From NCBI RefSeq assembly GCF_030272615.1, contig NC_081413.1, forward strand, positions 450,284,538 to 450,348,537: DNA of 64,000 nt. The letters run 5' to 3'. This document shows positions 33,831-45,834 of this stretch, one piece after another. A program made the translations under genes and the position numbers. The notes under the pieces are model-generated. The model saw only the letters and a list, made by a program, of their open reading frames with translations. It did no database searches and was not told where the DNA came from. Positions within the stretch are counted from its first letter, which is position 1. The number at the start of each line of letters is the position of its first letter. This DNA comes from Cryptomeria japonica (lineage: Eukaryota > Streptophyta > Pinopsida > Cupressales > Cupressaceae).

Positions 33831-34150
33831 CGGGCAGTAGAATTCACTTAGAAGTTGCTGAAATTTCTATTGAGATGGCCATGTTTCTTTTCTCTCTGCT
33901 CCGCTCTTACTCACTTGATCGCATTGTGACAAATGAAGTCTTGAAATGCAGTTTTATCCTTCAAAAACGTAATTTTTCATTGTAATAAATGCAACAATTA
34001 GTTGTCATGATGTTCATGAAATTTCATATCGGAGCACAAGATCCTTCAAAAACTTCCAGATATCATCTGCACATTTGATTCAATCCTTCTACAATCTTCC
34101 AGAATCAATTGCAGATCACTGAAGAGGGGGTTCTTAGAATCTACATGAAA
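33831..34150. other. stretch with no recognised feature
   Basis: Lies between the gypsy fragment and E8. AT-rich, with no open frame of note. It may hold the decayed 3' LTR of E8, but I see no match to the E8 5' LTR. Confidence 0.4.
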
Positions 34151-34159
34151 AAGCTCCCC

Positions 34160-35359
34160 CTAAGGCATAAAGCCCTTGTTACCAGTTGAAGATCCTGTAC
34201 CAGATTTGGGTGCAAACCCATTGTCGACTCTAGATTCATCCTTTCTTACCCACATCTTCTCATTCTTCTCCTTGATTTCTTCTACTTTCACTTTATCTTT
34301 CTCATCTGATTTGTCCTTGTCTACTAAAGCATTGTTCTTGTTTTTGCAGTATTTTGCAATATGACCAATTTTTTTGCATGCTCGACAAACAACATTATTA
34401 TTGATAGGTCTAAAGTTCATTTGATTCTATCTTGCCCTGTACTATTTAGAAATATGTCCAAACATTCCACAAGCATATCATCTTTTGTTCTGAAAGTTAT
34501 TTATTACTGCTCTACACACATTTGACTTGTGTCCAAAATTATTGCATATGAAACACTGACTGATAAAGGTAGGAACATTATTCATGTTGTTCATCATAAT
34601 GTTATTGTTCATTATTCCACTATTCATCCTACTTCTACATTGACTCACCATATGACCAAACTTCTTGCAAGTAAAACATCTACCATTGGATTTATGAGCA
34701 TTAGGTTGTCTTATTGGAGGATTCTTATTCTTCTTTTGATCAGGTTTTGCATTTCCTTGTCCAGATCCAGAGGATTCACCTTTCTCAAATCCTAGGCCTC
34801 GCATATCCTTTCCATGTCTCTGACTTTCCAGCATCTCATCAAGCCTTTCTGAACTAGCTTTGAATTTGTCTTTGTATTCATTGGTAGTAGCAAGTTCATC
34901 CCTCAAGGTAGAAATCTCTCTTTCAAGATCTTGACCATTGTTCCTTGATTGTGTTAAATCAAGCTTCAACTAATCATTCTCATAGGTAAGCTTGAAGCAT
35001 TCATCAGCTCCGTCCTTTAGTGATTGTGTTAGATTCTCTTCATTCTTCTTCCGGTCCTCAATTTACTTAGTTAGTCTCATCATAATGGATTGCATCTCAT
35101 TCTTCAAAGTAGTATTCTCTCTCTCAAGCTTGTTAACCTCATCAGCTTTGTCTTGGAATTCCATGATCTAATCTTCTTTCTCCTTCAATTTGTTCATTAA
35201 TTCCTTCCTCTTTTCTCTGCAGATACATGCATGATCCTTCAACTCACTAATGAATTCATCAACAACATTTAGGTTCTTCTTCAAGATACATACCTCACTT
35301 CTTGCTACATCAAGATCCTCAAGTGCCACATTGAGTTGTCTTTGAAAACCAAAATCCAT
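34160..35359 (-). pseudogene. gag-like protein: coiled coil plus four zinc knuckles (E8)
   Basis: One frame of 399 codons from Met 35359 (MDFGFQRQLN) to the stop at 34160-34162, with about five in-frame stops (one at 35168-35170, one at 34478-34480). The N-terminal 220 residues are a Lys/Glu/Leu-rich coiled coil. The linker has YKDKFKASSERLDEML, then a GLGFEKGESSGSGQG stretch. The knuckles are CFTCKKFGHMVSQC, CFICNNFGHKSNVC, a degenerate YACGMFGHISK unit, and CRACKKIGHIAKYC. A Lys/Asp/Glu-rich tail ends the protein. Order, linker and even the degenerate third knuckle match the E1 protein, so both descend from one gag-like gene. Its role would be RNA binding in the particle of a helper element. 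Confidence 0.78.
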
Positions 35360-35413
35360 AGAATCAATCTCCCAGATCTTCCTCAAGCAGTTAAGCTTCC
35401 TCAGAGGAATTGG

Positions 35414-35425
35414 GCTATGATACCA
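35414..35425 (-). other. E8 primer-binding site
   Basis: TGGTATCATAGC on the minus strand, one mismatch from the initiator-Met tRNA complement, two bases from the LTR. Confidence 0.82.
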
Positions 35426-35427
35426 AT

Positions 35428-36412
35428 TGTTACAATCACAGATCACTGAGAGTGGGGGGGTGAATCAATGATCTACTAGAAATCAAATCCTCAAACTTAT
35501 TCTTTATCCACTAGTTAGCAATGCATAACAGAAAAGAAGATAAACATGCAACAAAGAATACACAAATCCACAACACCAAAATTTATGCGTGGAAACCCGG
35601 AAAGGGAAAAACCACGGTGGGGTTGGAACCCACAATATTCATATACTATGGCCAGGAGTACTTAAATATTACATATATGGGGAATACACTTGTATTCAGG
35701 CTCACTGCCTAAAGCTCACTGCTCAATTACAATTGCCCGAAAGGCTCCAACCTTCAAGGAAGTCTCACTAACTTACAATTTGATTATAATGAGAAAATAG
35801 AATGAAATGAACTCTCAATTAGCATCTAGCTATGGAAGAATGAGTTTTGGTTAAGCACTAAATCTCTGACTCTCTTTGCTCTGCTGAATACTTTGTTTCT
35901 CTCTTACTTAGCTACCGGTTGGTTTGAAAGCAAAGTGCGCATGTGAAACTATGCTCAATTGCACCAAAACGGATCACCAAAACTCTAACACATGGAAAAT
36001 CAATCGCCAAATCAATCTTATATATCTGCTCATACCACAAAAGCAATCTCCTTCAAGTTAGCTTCAATAAGTGTAACGTGTAGCTCCAAGTTGGCTTCAA
36101 TCTCGAACAAAACATAGCACCAGACCAAAAGATTATAATCACATGCTTCCTAAGGGTCTTCCCAATAACCGAGATCACAAAAACAATCACCAAAAACACC
36201 ACAATCATCGAAAATTATTCTGGATCAAAGCATTACTGAAATACCCTGTTTTACCTATTAACTGCCTACCAGTTAACTCCAACTTCTAGATAAGATAAAT
36301 CATGACTGTTGTATCAAATTTCCAAGAAGATTTGCCATCAATGACAACCCTAGACAAATATGCAACTATCGGATGCCATTTGAAATTATCGGATGAGTGT
36401 CAATTGCTAACA
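35428..36412 (-). repeat. E8 5' LTR (985 bp)
   Basis: TGTTAC to CTAACA. It has the stem GATCACTGA (35441-35449) / TCAATGATC (35465-35473) around a G-rich loop, the TGGAAACCCGG...GGGAAAAACC box near 35590-35620, and TTGCCATCAATGACAA at 36332-36347. The right end is where copia gag codons begin. Confidence 0.75.
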
Positions 36413-36594
36413 TAAGATACTTATTTGTAACAAACTTTCATACTTTGTAGCCAAGAGAAATCAGGTAACCTTGCATCTTCACTTTCCAAAAAGCATAATT
36501 AGATCCATTAAACATAGGGATCATCAATTTGTGTGCCATCAATATTTCCTCAAGTGGTTTAGCTCTTCTCCAAGGAACCAAAGCTCTGATACCA
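36413..36594 (-). pseudogene. copia gag start and primer-binding site, cut by E8
   Basis: The primer-binding site TGGTATCAGAGC lies at 36583-36594 (minus). Gag starts at ATG 36539 (MAHKLMIPMFNGSNYAFWKV), the typical copia gag N-terminus with G-S-N-Y-x-x-W-K. After about 40 codons, with one TGG-to-TGA stop, the E8 LTR interrupts at 36412. The rest may lie left of E8 and could include the RNase H fragment at 30950-31484. Confidence 0.75.
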
Positions 36595-36596
36595 AT

Positions 36597-37032
36597 TGTT
36601 GAATATACTAATCACATAAGACAACTGAGAGGGGGGTGAATTAGTTGTATAAAATCTCAAATTTATTTATTAAGTAAGATTTGCAGCAAATTAACCTTAA
36701 CACATAATTCATAGAAATATAACAGAATGAAACATCAGAACACACCCTTCACAATGAGACCAAATTTTATGTGGAAAACCTTGTTAGGGGAAAAGCCACA
36801 AAGAAGCTATTCTCAAGATATGAACACCAATTAGGGTGACACCGGTTATGGTGATTTTTTCAAAGAGAGTATCACTACAAGAGGGATCACTAGTTGAGAG
36901 AAAGAAAAAAAGGCTCACTGTCGAAGGGCTCACTACTTGAAATAAGTACAATAAAAGAGGAAGAATTTGTTGGAAACTCCAAAAATTTGTATTTTTACAC
37001 AACTGTAGTATCCCTAAATTATTTTCCTAACA
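36597..37032 (-). repeat. copia 5' LTR, right boundary uncertain
   Basis: TGTTGAAT begins it at the primer-binding site. It has the stem ACAACTGA (36621-36628) / TTAGTTGT (36641-36648) around a six-G run and the TATGTGGAAAACC...GGGGAAAAGCC box at about 36770-36795. CTAACA at 37027-37032 is a possible end, but no second copy confirms it. Confidence 0.5.
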
Positions 37033-37290
37033 CTATCCATATGAATAGCTAAATCAAATAAACTAGAATTATATATGTACACAAGTTAAATATCCTTTTT
37101 GTCACAATTCAATGTGTTTTCTAGCCTAAAAATCCTAGAAGTAGGCACCAAAGCCCTTGATGTTTGAACCACCAAGTTTTGAATTTTATTTGTTAATCAA
37201 AGAGTTCATATTCCCTACCATTTCCCTAAAAAATATCTATATACCTCACCTATCATTTTATTTTGACCATAATATAGTAATACCATGGAT

Positions 37291-37720
37291 TATCGCTATT
37301 CCATAGGATCCTTATCCTATTATATTAACCAATCTTCGAAATGGTGATGAGGAAAATAGAGATTATAGAGGTATCACTATTTCACAAGACCCATATTTTG
37401 TTAAATTAAATGGCCTACAAAATAGTGACAAGGAAAACAAATTTTATTAAGGTATCTCTATTTCGCAAGAACCATGTCCTATTATATTAAGCGGTCTATG
37501 AAATAGCGACAAAAAGATGTAAGCTCAGAAAACATCGCCATATCAAAAAAGGTGTTTAACGTTGAAATGGAGACACTGCGATATAGCAATAACAAACTAA
37601 CCTAAGGTGTTTTTGTGGCATCACCAAAGGAACTTAATGAAGTGATCAGGAAACTGCACTATGGCGATGGCTCAAAAGGTTATCGCTAGATCATAGGATG
37701 AAGGTGATTAATGTGAAGCA
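37291..37720. repeat. 81-bp tandem repeat with internal stems
   Basis: Three clear units start at 37291, 37372 and 37453, exactly 81 bases apart. A decayed fourth starts near 37533, and related words (TATCGCTAGATCATAGGATG at 37681) follow. Each unit carries an inverted repeat such as TCACTATTT ... AAATAGTGA. Confidence 0.75.
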
Positions 37721-38183
37721 TAGTTGCAATAAATTGATAGCAACTAAAGCACATGCTGCTATATTATAGGAAGCAAGGATATAGGAAAGATGAGTGTTGC
37801 GATACAATGATAACTATTGTCAATATTTTACAATGATGATACAAGACTATTACATTGGGTTTGCGATGTGGCAAAAATATTAGCCGAGCTAAGTTGAAAG
37901 TGATGTCAACATGTCATAACTTAGGTTTTTGAAAAGGTGGAAAAGATATTAATGGCACACACAAATTAATTAAGAAAAGACCCTCAAGAGAAACCATTAA
38001 TAATTTAATTTATGTTTGAAACTTTCATTCTAAATTGAAAAGTTACATAGTGCGAGTTATACGAAAGGGAAGAATAGGCCAGAATCATCTCCAAAATCAC
38101 AAGTAAGTACCCTATCACTCCTTGAGCTACAAAGATTTATAGAATCCAGTTGAATTGCTAGCGAAATTTATAAATTTAAAAAT

Positions 38184-39432
38184 GCCTAAGAAGGGAGAAG
38201 GTCTAAAGTACATGCGAATGCTCAAAAAAGGGTGAGGGTTCTAAGGGAAAACCATGGTCATCTAGCCTAGTAGAAAAGAAAAGGCCATTGCAGAAATCCT
38301 TACTAGATGATTTACCTGGGTCAGAGGATACTGGAGCCAAAAATGTCTTTAAGGATAGGCTCGAGTGATGTAGGGATGCCTCAATTCTCATAGCGAGAAG
38401 AGATTTGTTCTGGTATTTTTATAAAAATAAAGATAGGAAGGTCCCAGTATTGAATCCCTAGTCCTTGGGTGTGGTAAAGTTAATTGTACCCAATGTTTTA
38501 ATTGATGTTGAGTTGATTCAAGTGTTGGCAAAAAATTATCACCCAGTGATCCAAACTGTAAGGATTCCTAGTGGAAACCCATTATTGGTGGTCACAAAAT
38601 TGGCCATTGTTGATTGTTTTATGCTGAACAAACAAGCTCTGACTAGGGTTGATTTAGAGAAATTTGACATAGACTACACTTGGTTGAGAAAAAACTTTAG
38701 AAAATATGAGCTCCCATTCTAGAATTGATGGAGCGGCATAAACAATAAGCCTATGATGATCACAGGAAATGACCCTATTCCTGTGGATGAATTCCTTGTC
38801 TACTTCTAGAAAACATATTTTGCTTTGTGTCAAGTATTAGGAGAAGATGCCAAAGGAAACGTTCCAATGTCATTAATTTATATGGCTATGAGGATACAAA
38901 ATTTTGAAGAAAATCTTGAATTTAATTTTGCCCTTGAACTAGAGAGGAGGATTCACACCCAGCTCATGGAATGGATAGAGAAAAAGGGATACGACTTCCG
39001 CCACTACTCTTTATTGTGTTACCTGATCATGTATCAAAACAAAAAATATTTTGGCTAGCAATTGAAGTTGGGAATGGTGGACAGTGAGGGGAATAGGCTA
39101 CAAGTACAGTTATGGTGCTTCTATGAGATAAAAGGTGCAGGGTTTGTAGGTATAAAGTTTTTCATTATTCTTTTATTGTAATTTTCCATTCTTTAAATCA
39201 TCAAGTTGAAAGATTGTCATTAAATATGAGGAAAGTAATGAGAGCACTTGATCTTGATTCTAAGAAGGGTCACACACACAACTTTTTTGAATGGTTCTAC
39301 ATGGGAGAACATACTATTATCAGACTATATGGGTGTCCTCAAGATCTCCATTGGTTACCCATGTTTGTATCTAATAGGATTGCATTCTTGGAGTTTATGT
39401 GGTTTGACAAGAAAATTATGGAAGAAAGGAAG
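38184..39432 (+). pseudogene. P2, 5' part: decayed gene of unknown function
   Basis: Possible start at 38184 (MPKKGEG, Lys-rich). The frame can be followed with stops through KKRPLQKSLLDDLPGSED, the open stretch 38465-38722, a short break, 38825-39058 (MAMRIQNFEENLEF ... YSLLCYLIMYQNKKYFG), a possible AT-rich intron near 39140-39200, and 39214-39432. Helix-rich and hydrophilic, no transmembrane segment, no known catalytic motif. It may be a host gene or an extra gene of a large retroelement; the helix at 39000-39055 faintly resembles one in the second gene of E1. Confidence 0.5.
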
Positions 39433-40319
39433 TGTTGACAATTCACACTCATTCGGTTTCTTATGTTGTCATTGATGGCAACATTGGCAACATATTTTGG
39501 ATCACCGACACCGACAAATACTTCATTGACATCAAGGATTTCAAAGGTAACCGACAAACTAGGTACCAGTATGGGAAGCCAACATCACTTGAACATCTAG
39601 AAAAGGATAGTATACCAGCAAAACATTTTATAATTCATATGTATTTGTAATGAGCCAACATGTGTTATCATTTTTTGTGTAAGCCGAATTATGGCATAAA
39701 TGTTTATAAGGGTATATAAGTTAGTCTATTAGGTCATTTAAGATATAACATTTTTGGAGATTAAATCTGACATGCAAAGTTTATGTATGTGAGATCATTT
39801 GTATGCTAAAGAAATATTCTATAATGATGTGTAGATGATTTCTAAGGTACTCATAAGGTGTATGTTATTCTGGCAAGAGTTTAGGGTCTAAGAACCAGAA
39901 TAGTCAGAGCCTTAATCAAAACTCAATCAAGCATAGCAGATGCATTATATGAGTTCAGTTTTGTTGTTTTGTATCAGAAAGTGATTGTAGTTAGTGAGAC
40001 TCTTTGTGATGAGAAGTGTTCTCTAGGAAGTGTTCCTTCCTACATGTGTAGGCCCTTATTATATGTAATATCTCTTCATATGGCTAGTGAACTAATATTG
40101 TGGATCACAAATCCCACCGTAGTTTTTCCTTATTGAGTTTTTCCATGTATAAACTCTTTGTGTTATGGTGTTCATTTATGTGATTGCATTATTAGTTTCA
40201 GTTACTTGTATTTATGTTTACCAGTTGATGAATGAATTTTTTGATAAGGATAAAATCTTACATTCTGGTAGAACACTGATTCACCCCCCCCCCCCCCCAA
40301 GTGTTCTTGGATTCCAACA
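39433..40319 (+). mobile_element. solo LTR, 887 bp, inserted in P2
   Basis: TGTTGACA to CCAACA, flanked by GGAAG on both sides (39428-39432 and 40320-40324), with no interior. It carries TTGTCATTGATGGCAA at 39466-39481 and the stem AGAACACT (40270-40277) / AGTGTTCT (40300-40307) around a run of 16 C. The stem order shows that it lies in plus orientation. It was left by LTR-LTR recombination of a full element. Confidence 0.93.
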
Positions 40320-40324
40320 GGAAG

Positions 40325-42540
40325 AAGGGGACATTTTACCCCATGTAGCCAAATGTGCAAACTTCTATATTGGATCAAATGTTTTGGAAACATTGCAAGG
40401 ATACTTAAAAACAAATTACTTTTTGAAGTACAATCACAAAAGAATGTGTGACCCAAAAGGTCATTTTTATTCTTTTGTTAAAACAATCTCATATGAAGTA
40501 TTGATACAAGAAGATTTAATTAGAAATTGTGTAACATTCCAAGAAATTGTGCAAAGAAGAAAGAAATGGCATATTTTAATGAAATTGGAGGAAGAGAAGA
40601 AGAACGATGCCAATTTCTCTGAGTTCTTTGATGAGGAAACAAATGAATTAAACAAAATTGATTTCTTTTTGGATAATTTTGAAATAATATATGGAAAATC
40701 AATAGATGGTGGGTCTCCACCAAAGAAGGTAAAATTACCACTAAAGAAACCCCATGGGGTTATAATTCATGATGTGTCTAATGAAGAATTGATTCACGAA
40801 TCCTCACCACCATCTAAAAGGAAGAAGAGTAATGAACTTGAACCCCTAGTTCCATATGAAGAATCAGAAGGAGAAGGTGACATTAACAAGGCTATCAGTG
40901 CATTGAGATCTCTAAAGGGAGATGAAGGGGTAGGGAAGTCACAAAAGTCTCCACTGTGGTTTAAGGAAGAAACACATGGCTATGAAGCTCATATAGAAGG
41001 AGAAGAAAAGCCAACAAATGATGTGGATGAAAGGGTGGCTATGTCATTGAGGTTCATAGAAGATGATGAATTCATTAATACTCACAAATTCAAGGACTTT
41101 TGGATGAAAATTAAAATGAAAGAATTTGAAGAGAGGAAATAGATGAGCCTGATGGGTGTGGATGAATCCAAGCATGATAAAGTAGTTTCCCAAACTTCCA
41201 AACAAATAAAGTTTGATGACATGCGTATTACTCCTGTAGAAGCAAGAGAAATAGTTATGAAGACTAATATGTTGATTGTTCCATGAATAACATTGAAACA
41301 CATATTTTCATTAGATCAGGTGAGGCAGTAGGAAGACCCCATGCTAGTAGAAGAATTTGGTTCTAGATTAAGTGGTACTGGGTACAACCCAAAAACAAAA
41401 ATTCTAGTTGCATGGGTTAATTTCAAAAGCACAAATAAATCCAAATTGGTGGATATGGTAAAAGAAACAAATGGGACAAGTATTTTGGAAACCATTAAAG
41501 ATACCTCCCCATTTGAGGTTGCCCCATTAACCATGTACCCTTCTATGTTCACTAGAGATGAAGTGAATAATATGCAACATATAGTAATTGAACTTAAAAA
41601 GGGATAGATGGAAATGAATGATGAGATTAACAGCTTGTCTATTGAAAATGCTATGTTGAAAATAGAAACAAAAGAACAATGAGATATTCAAAGCAAATTC
41701 ATCATCCTACACAAACATGCTACACCTAAGACAAAAGAAGGAATTGATGACACTAAGGGATCGCATGAGGAAAAGAAAAAGTATGAAAAGGAGATCAAAG
41801 ACCTAAAAATGGCCAATGAAGAAGTTTTGCACAAGATACGACATCATATATATAGCACTTTTGAGTAGATATTGGCACACAAAGAAAAAAATGTTATTGA
41901 GAAGCTAGATGATGTTTATTAGGGCCATGATTCTTTGTTAAGGATGATAAAGAAATTTAAAGAAAATAAACCCAAGTTATAATCTCTATCAAAAAATGGT
42001 AACAACCCATCACACTTTGATTATCTTGTGCAAGTTTACACATAGGGACCTGATTGCCCCTCATGCAATAAAGGAAACTGAAAAAACAATAACTATAGTC
42101 ATTGAAGAGCTCAAGTACTTTTCAAGTGAATAACAGAGGGTGAAAGCCAAAATAGGATCCTTCCATACATTCTAGCATTGGACCATACCTCACATTGTTG
42201 ACACGGATAAGAATATCAAAGATTTCAATGATTGAAGGAGATAATTATGCCAAATGGTTCCCAAAATAATGGCACATATGAAGGAGGAAAATGACACAAG
42301 TATTCAAATTTTCAATTTATTCTTGGATAGGATTGTCACATTAGATGTTGGATATGCAAAATTTGTTACAGAGGTGGGAGCAATGACATACAAGAGATAG
42401 ACATATCACCTTGTGAATGTGTCTACCATCCAAAGTTTCAAATGGTTGAGCGATTACAAAGTTTACCAATGGGAGACTACATATTTGAAAGCCTCAGGAG
42501 AGTAATGAAATATAAAGCATTCGAGTGGATGTGGAATGTG
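40325..42540 (+). pseudogene. P2, 3' part
   Basis: Open to 41142 (EEGDILPHVAKCANFYIGSN ... FEERK, about 270 codons), then further pieces 41152-41286, 41341-41607, and a decayed Lys/Glu-rich coiled-coil region to about 42120. A final block to 42540 has LDRIVTLDVGYAKF. A basic patch PPSKRKKS (about 40810) could be a nuclear signal. Across the solo LTR the two halves are in different frames, so P2 also had a frameshift there. Function unknown. Confidence 0.5.
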
Positions 42541-45199
42541 CCCTTACTTAAAGTAGAACCTTTCTTGAGCCACTAGCCATGGGTTGCTACTCACCATGTC
42601 ATGAGAAGGGGCTCACTCACATTCATCAGCTATTCTCATATTTCTATAATTGTAATTATTTTAATGCATATTTTGAAAAGACTTTGTTCAAAAGACTTAT
42701 TATGTTTTAACTAAGTTTTCTCTCTTAATTACAACTATATTTGGTTATGAATGGTTGCAATTTAATGGTCTAAATCTTGTTCCTTCTCCAAATTTTTATA
42801 TATAAGGGGGAAACCAAGACCAAGTAAAGGATAGAGATAGATACAAGCAATCGTGGTGATAAGAAAATTATGTACTTTCTTTGCAGTGGCAGAATTATAA
42901 TAGAAGAATCCAAGATTTTTGTTCTCAATTATTTGTTGGTTGTGGATGATAAAATGTTATATGGTTGTTTCCAACATATGATTTTCCCATTTTTTTAATT
43001 AAGATTATCAAGGGTATTTTTGATTTATCAAAGAAACTCTCTTTGTTATGTGTAATTTGGTTAATTGGTTTCTGTAAGGCAAAATTAAAATTCCATTTAA
43101 TAAAATTATAGCAAGTTGGACGAAAATAACTGGATTAAGAAGAATAATTTGCTAACATTACAGTAATGCATGTTTGTATAAGGTATAATCATAGTTGAAT
43201 GCCAATTGACTTAAATTTTTATAAGGAATTGGATGTATGTAAACTTTGTAAGCCTGAAGGGAGGCAGTGGTCTTAAGTAGTATAATTTTATTTATTTATT
43301 TAAGATTCAGTTTTCTTCTTTATTTCATTTAAGAAAATGAGTAGGAATAGGAGTAATAAGAAATACCAGATTCATTTCAAACACTTGTGCCACCTTGAGA
43401 CAAACTGAAAAACATAAGTTGAAAATTCCATAAGGAGGTATGATCTGCTTGATCATTAAAAAGGGTACACCCACCAAGGTTTAACAAAGCGTGAAGAGTA
43501 GAAGACATCTTCCTCTAGAAAATTCTTCTTCGTTGGCTAGGTCAGTTGCATAACCTGATTGTAGAACTTGGCACATTCTTAAGGTTTTGCAATCTATTGA
43601 TTTGGGAACCAACAAAATCCACCAAAAATATGCTTCTATAACTACAAGATCTATATATACCTTTGACTCATTGCTTCTGATAGTTAACCCATGAAAGCTC
43701 ACTTTACTCAACACTTTTTACCAACTCAACTTCAACTATCAATCAGTCAAGAAGATAGATCCTCTTTCACATGCCTTCTTTGCATTTCACTTTCTTTCAC
43801 ATTTATTCACACACTCTCATCTTCTTATGTCATCCTCAATAAATTATCCTTTGTTTATATCATCCTCACATATGAAAAATCTCTCAAGGTCAACTAATGA
43901 CTAACCAAACATAATTCAAATTAGGTCAACACAAAATATTCTTGTGGTGGAAAATAATGTAAAGTGGACCAAAACAAATCCCAATCAGGACCAAAATACT
44001 TATCAAGCATGTTATTCAATAGTCCATAATCATCAGAGTAACAATATGAAGTGTAAACACCTAAGGTTGAAGAAAAAAAGAGTAAAACACCATCGAACTT
44101 AAAAATCATGCTTCCAAAGCCCAAAAACACATGTCAACTGAAAAGAATGAAGCTAAGGAGATTAATAACTTAACTCTAGAAAAACACCACTAGAAACCAT
44201 AACGCAAAGAAATGCGGAGCATGAATTTCATATGGAAATACTATCAAACACTATCTCACATACTGGTAAACACAACTTCCTCATCACAACAATCCAAAGC
44301 ACCAAATTCATAATATAGCATTTCCAAACATAGCTTAACAACATATCAAAACCACAATGATAGATATATGGAGAAAAACATTTAGCACAACTACACAGAG
44401 AACTCATCATTACTTATACCAATTACTCACTATTGATATCCAAAGAATGTTGACATCAATGACAACACATACAAAGATTATTTTGATCAACATTACAGCA
44501 CCCATTTGATCTATAGTTGAAGTTATCTTGGTTTGTGTATTAGCTTATGCAGTGATAGAGTGACATTTTATAAGAATGTGTTGCATTCCTTTGCCTTCAA
44601 TAATATTGGTGGAGTGGCTCAATGATTTATCTATGTTGGTGTTTGGAAATTATTTTTCTTCCAGTCTGCATGATTTTTTGAGTTAGTTTAGTCAGTGGGC
44701 ATTAATAGTTTTGTCTCTTGGAGCCAATCTATGATGTTTTGATCTACGTTGTATCGTGTTAATTTGGGATGAATAGGAAGGAGTGACATCATGGTGTGAT
44801 ACTTCACACACCTCATTCTGCCTTTTACATTTCCTTGACTATGTTTTTTTGGTTGATTGTTTATATCTACATGTTATAGTGTTATTTTGAATACGAATAG
44901 TATATAAAGGATGAAATCATTTTGAAGGATTGAGAAAATAAATTTTATGTGGTCTAATTGAGTGATATTGTGTAAGTGCACCATGTGAAGGTGCACAAGT
45001 GCAATTGATCGGTAATGAAGGTAGTTTCAAATGTGTATTAACAATGAATTATATCAGAGGGTGAAGTTATCAACATTTCAATCATATTGATAATATATTA
45101 TTAGATGCTTTGTATCTTGCCCTGAAGAATTGACATTTAATAACCACAAGTCTTTATTTTATATTTCCCTAAGATTGTGCATCTCAGTAATGCAATTCC
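42541..45199. other. region with no recognised gene or element
   Basis: AT-rich. Only short open frames without family resemblance. 44453-44468 holds TTGACATCAATGACAA, the word found near LTR starts elsewhere here, so a decayed minus-strand LTR may end at 44468; no primer-binding site or partner was found. Confidence 0.5.
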
Positions 45200-45834
45200 C
45201 CTATATTTTCCTTGAGGTAGTAATAAATCAAAAACTAAATTGGAAATTATACACTCAAATATATTTGGTCCAGTGGATATTGAATAAATTGGAAGATCTA
45301 GACATTTTATCTCCTTTATTGATGATGTTTCTAGATACTTGGTTATATTTTGTAAAGCACAAATCTAAAATTTTCACTAAGTTTAAAGAAAGGCTTTAGT
45401 TGAAAAACATTTCGATTGTAAAATCAAGGTTTTAGGATTTGATAATGGAGGAGAATATTGTTCTAAGGAATTTGATGAATTTTGTAAGCATGCAAGGATA
45501 GTAAGACAAAAAACTACTTCGTATGCTCCACAAAAAAATGTAGTGACATAAAGGTTAAATCAAACAATAATAGAAAGAGCTAGAAGTATATTAAGTGGTT
45601 CATGTCTTGATAAATACTTTTGGGAAGAAGCTATAAGTATCACTTATTACTTATTAAATAGATCTCCCTGTAAGGCTATTGATACAACACCTTATAGAGA
45701 GTGGATAGGTAAGAAACCTTTTGTTTCACATTTAAGGGTATTTGGTTGTGAGGCTTATGTCCACATGCCTAAAAGAAAAATTGAGTTGGATCTAAAGATG
45801 AAAAGTGCATTTTCATTGGATATGGTGATAATGT
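45200..45834 (+). pseudogene. U: old copia integrase fragment, left part
   Basis: Plus-strand codons in several frames give GPVDIE, then FISFIDDVSRYLVIF, GFDNGGEYCSKEFDEFC, a decayed YAPQKN motif (in place of TPQQNG), FWEEAISITYYLLNRSP and LRVFGCEAYVHMP: the Asp-Asp-Glu integrase of a copia lineage different from the others here. It is interrupted at 45834 by V and continues at 59851. Confidence 0.8.

Larger units (their letters stand above)
34151..36412 (-). mobile_element. E8: RT-less LTR element, relative of E1
   Basis: Minus-strand order is 5' LTR (35428-36412), primer-binding site, gag-like gene (34160-35359), then a purine tract overlapping the gag stop codon (TTAGGGGGAG at about 34152-34162). 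No pol genes lie between gag and the purine tract, so the interior is only about 1.3 kb. The 3' LTR is not recognised to the left. It is inserted in a copia gag (36413-36539). Confidence 0.72.

Noticed and set aside
30950-37032. One copia element from 30950 to 37032 split by gypsy and E8
   Set aside because: Possible, but the sequence left of the purine tract at 30953 does not match the LTR at 36597, and no TSD was found, so I kept the parts separate.
44453-44468. Solo LTR ending here
   Set aside because: Only the short U3-type word is present; no partner end, primer-binding site or TSD could be found.
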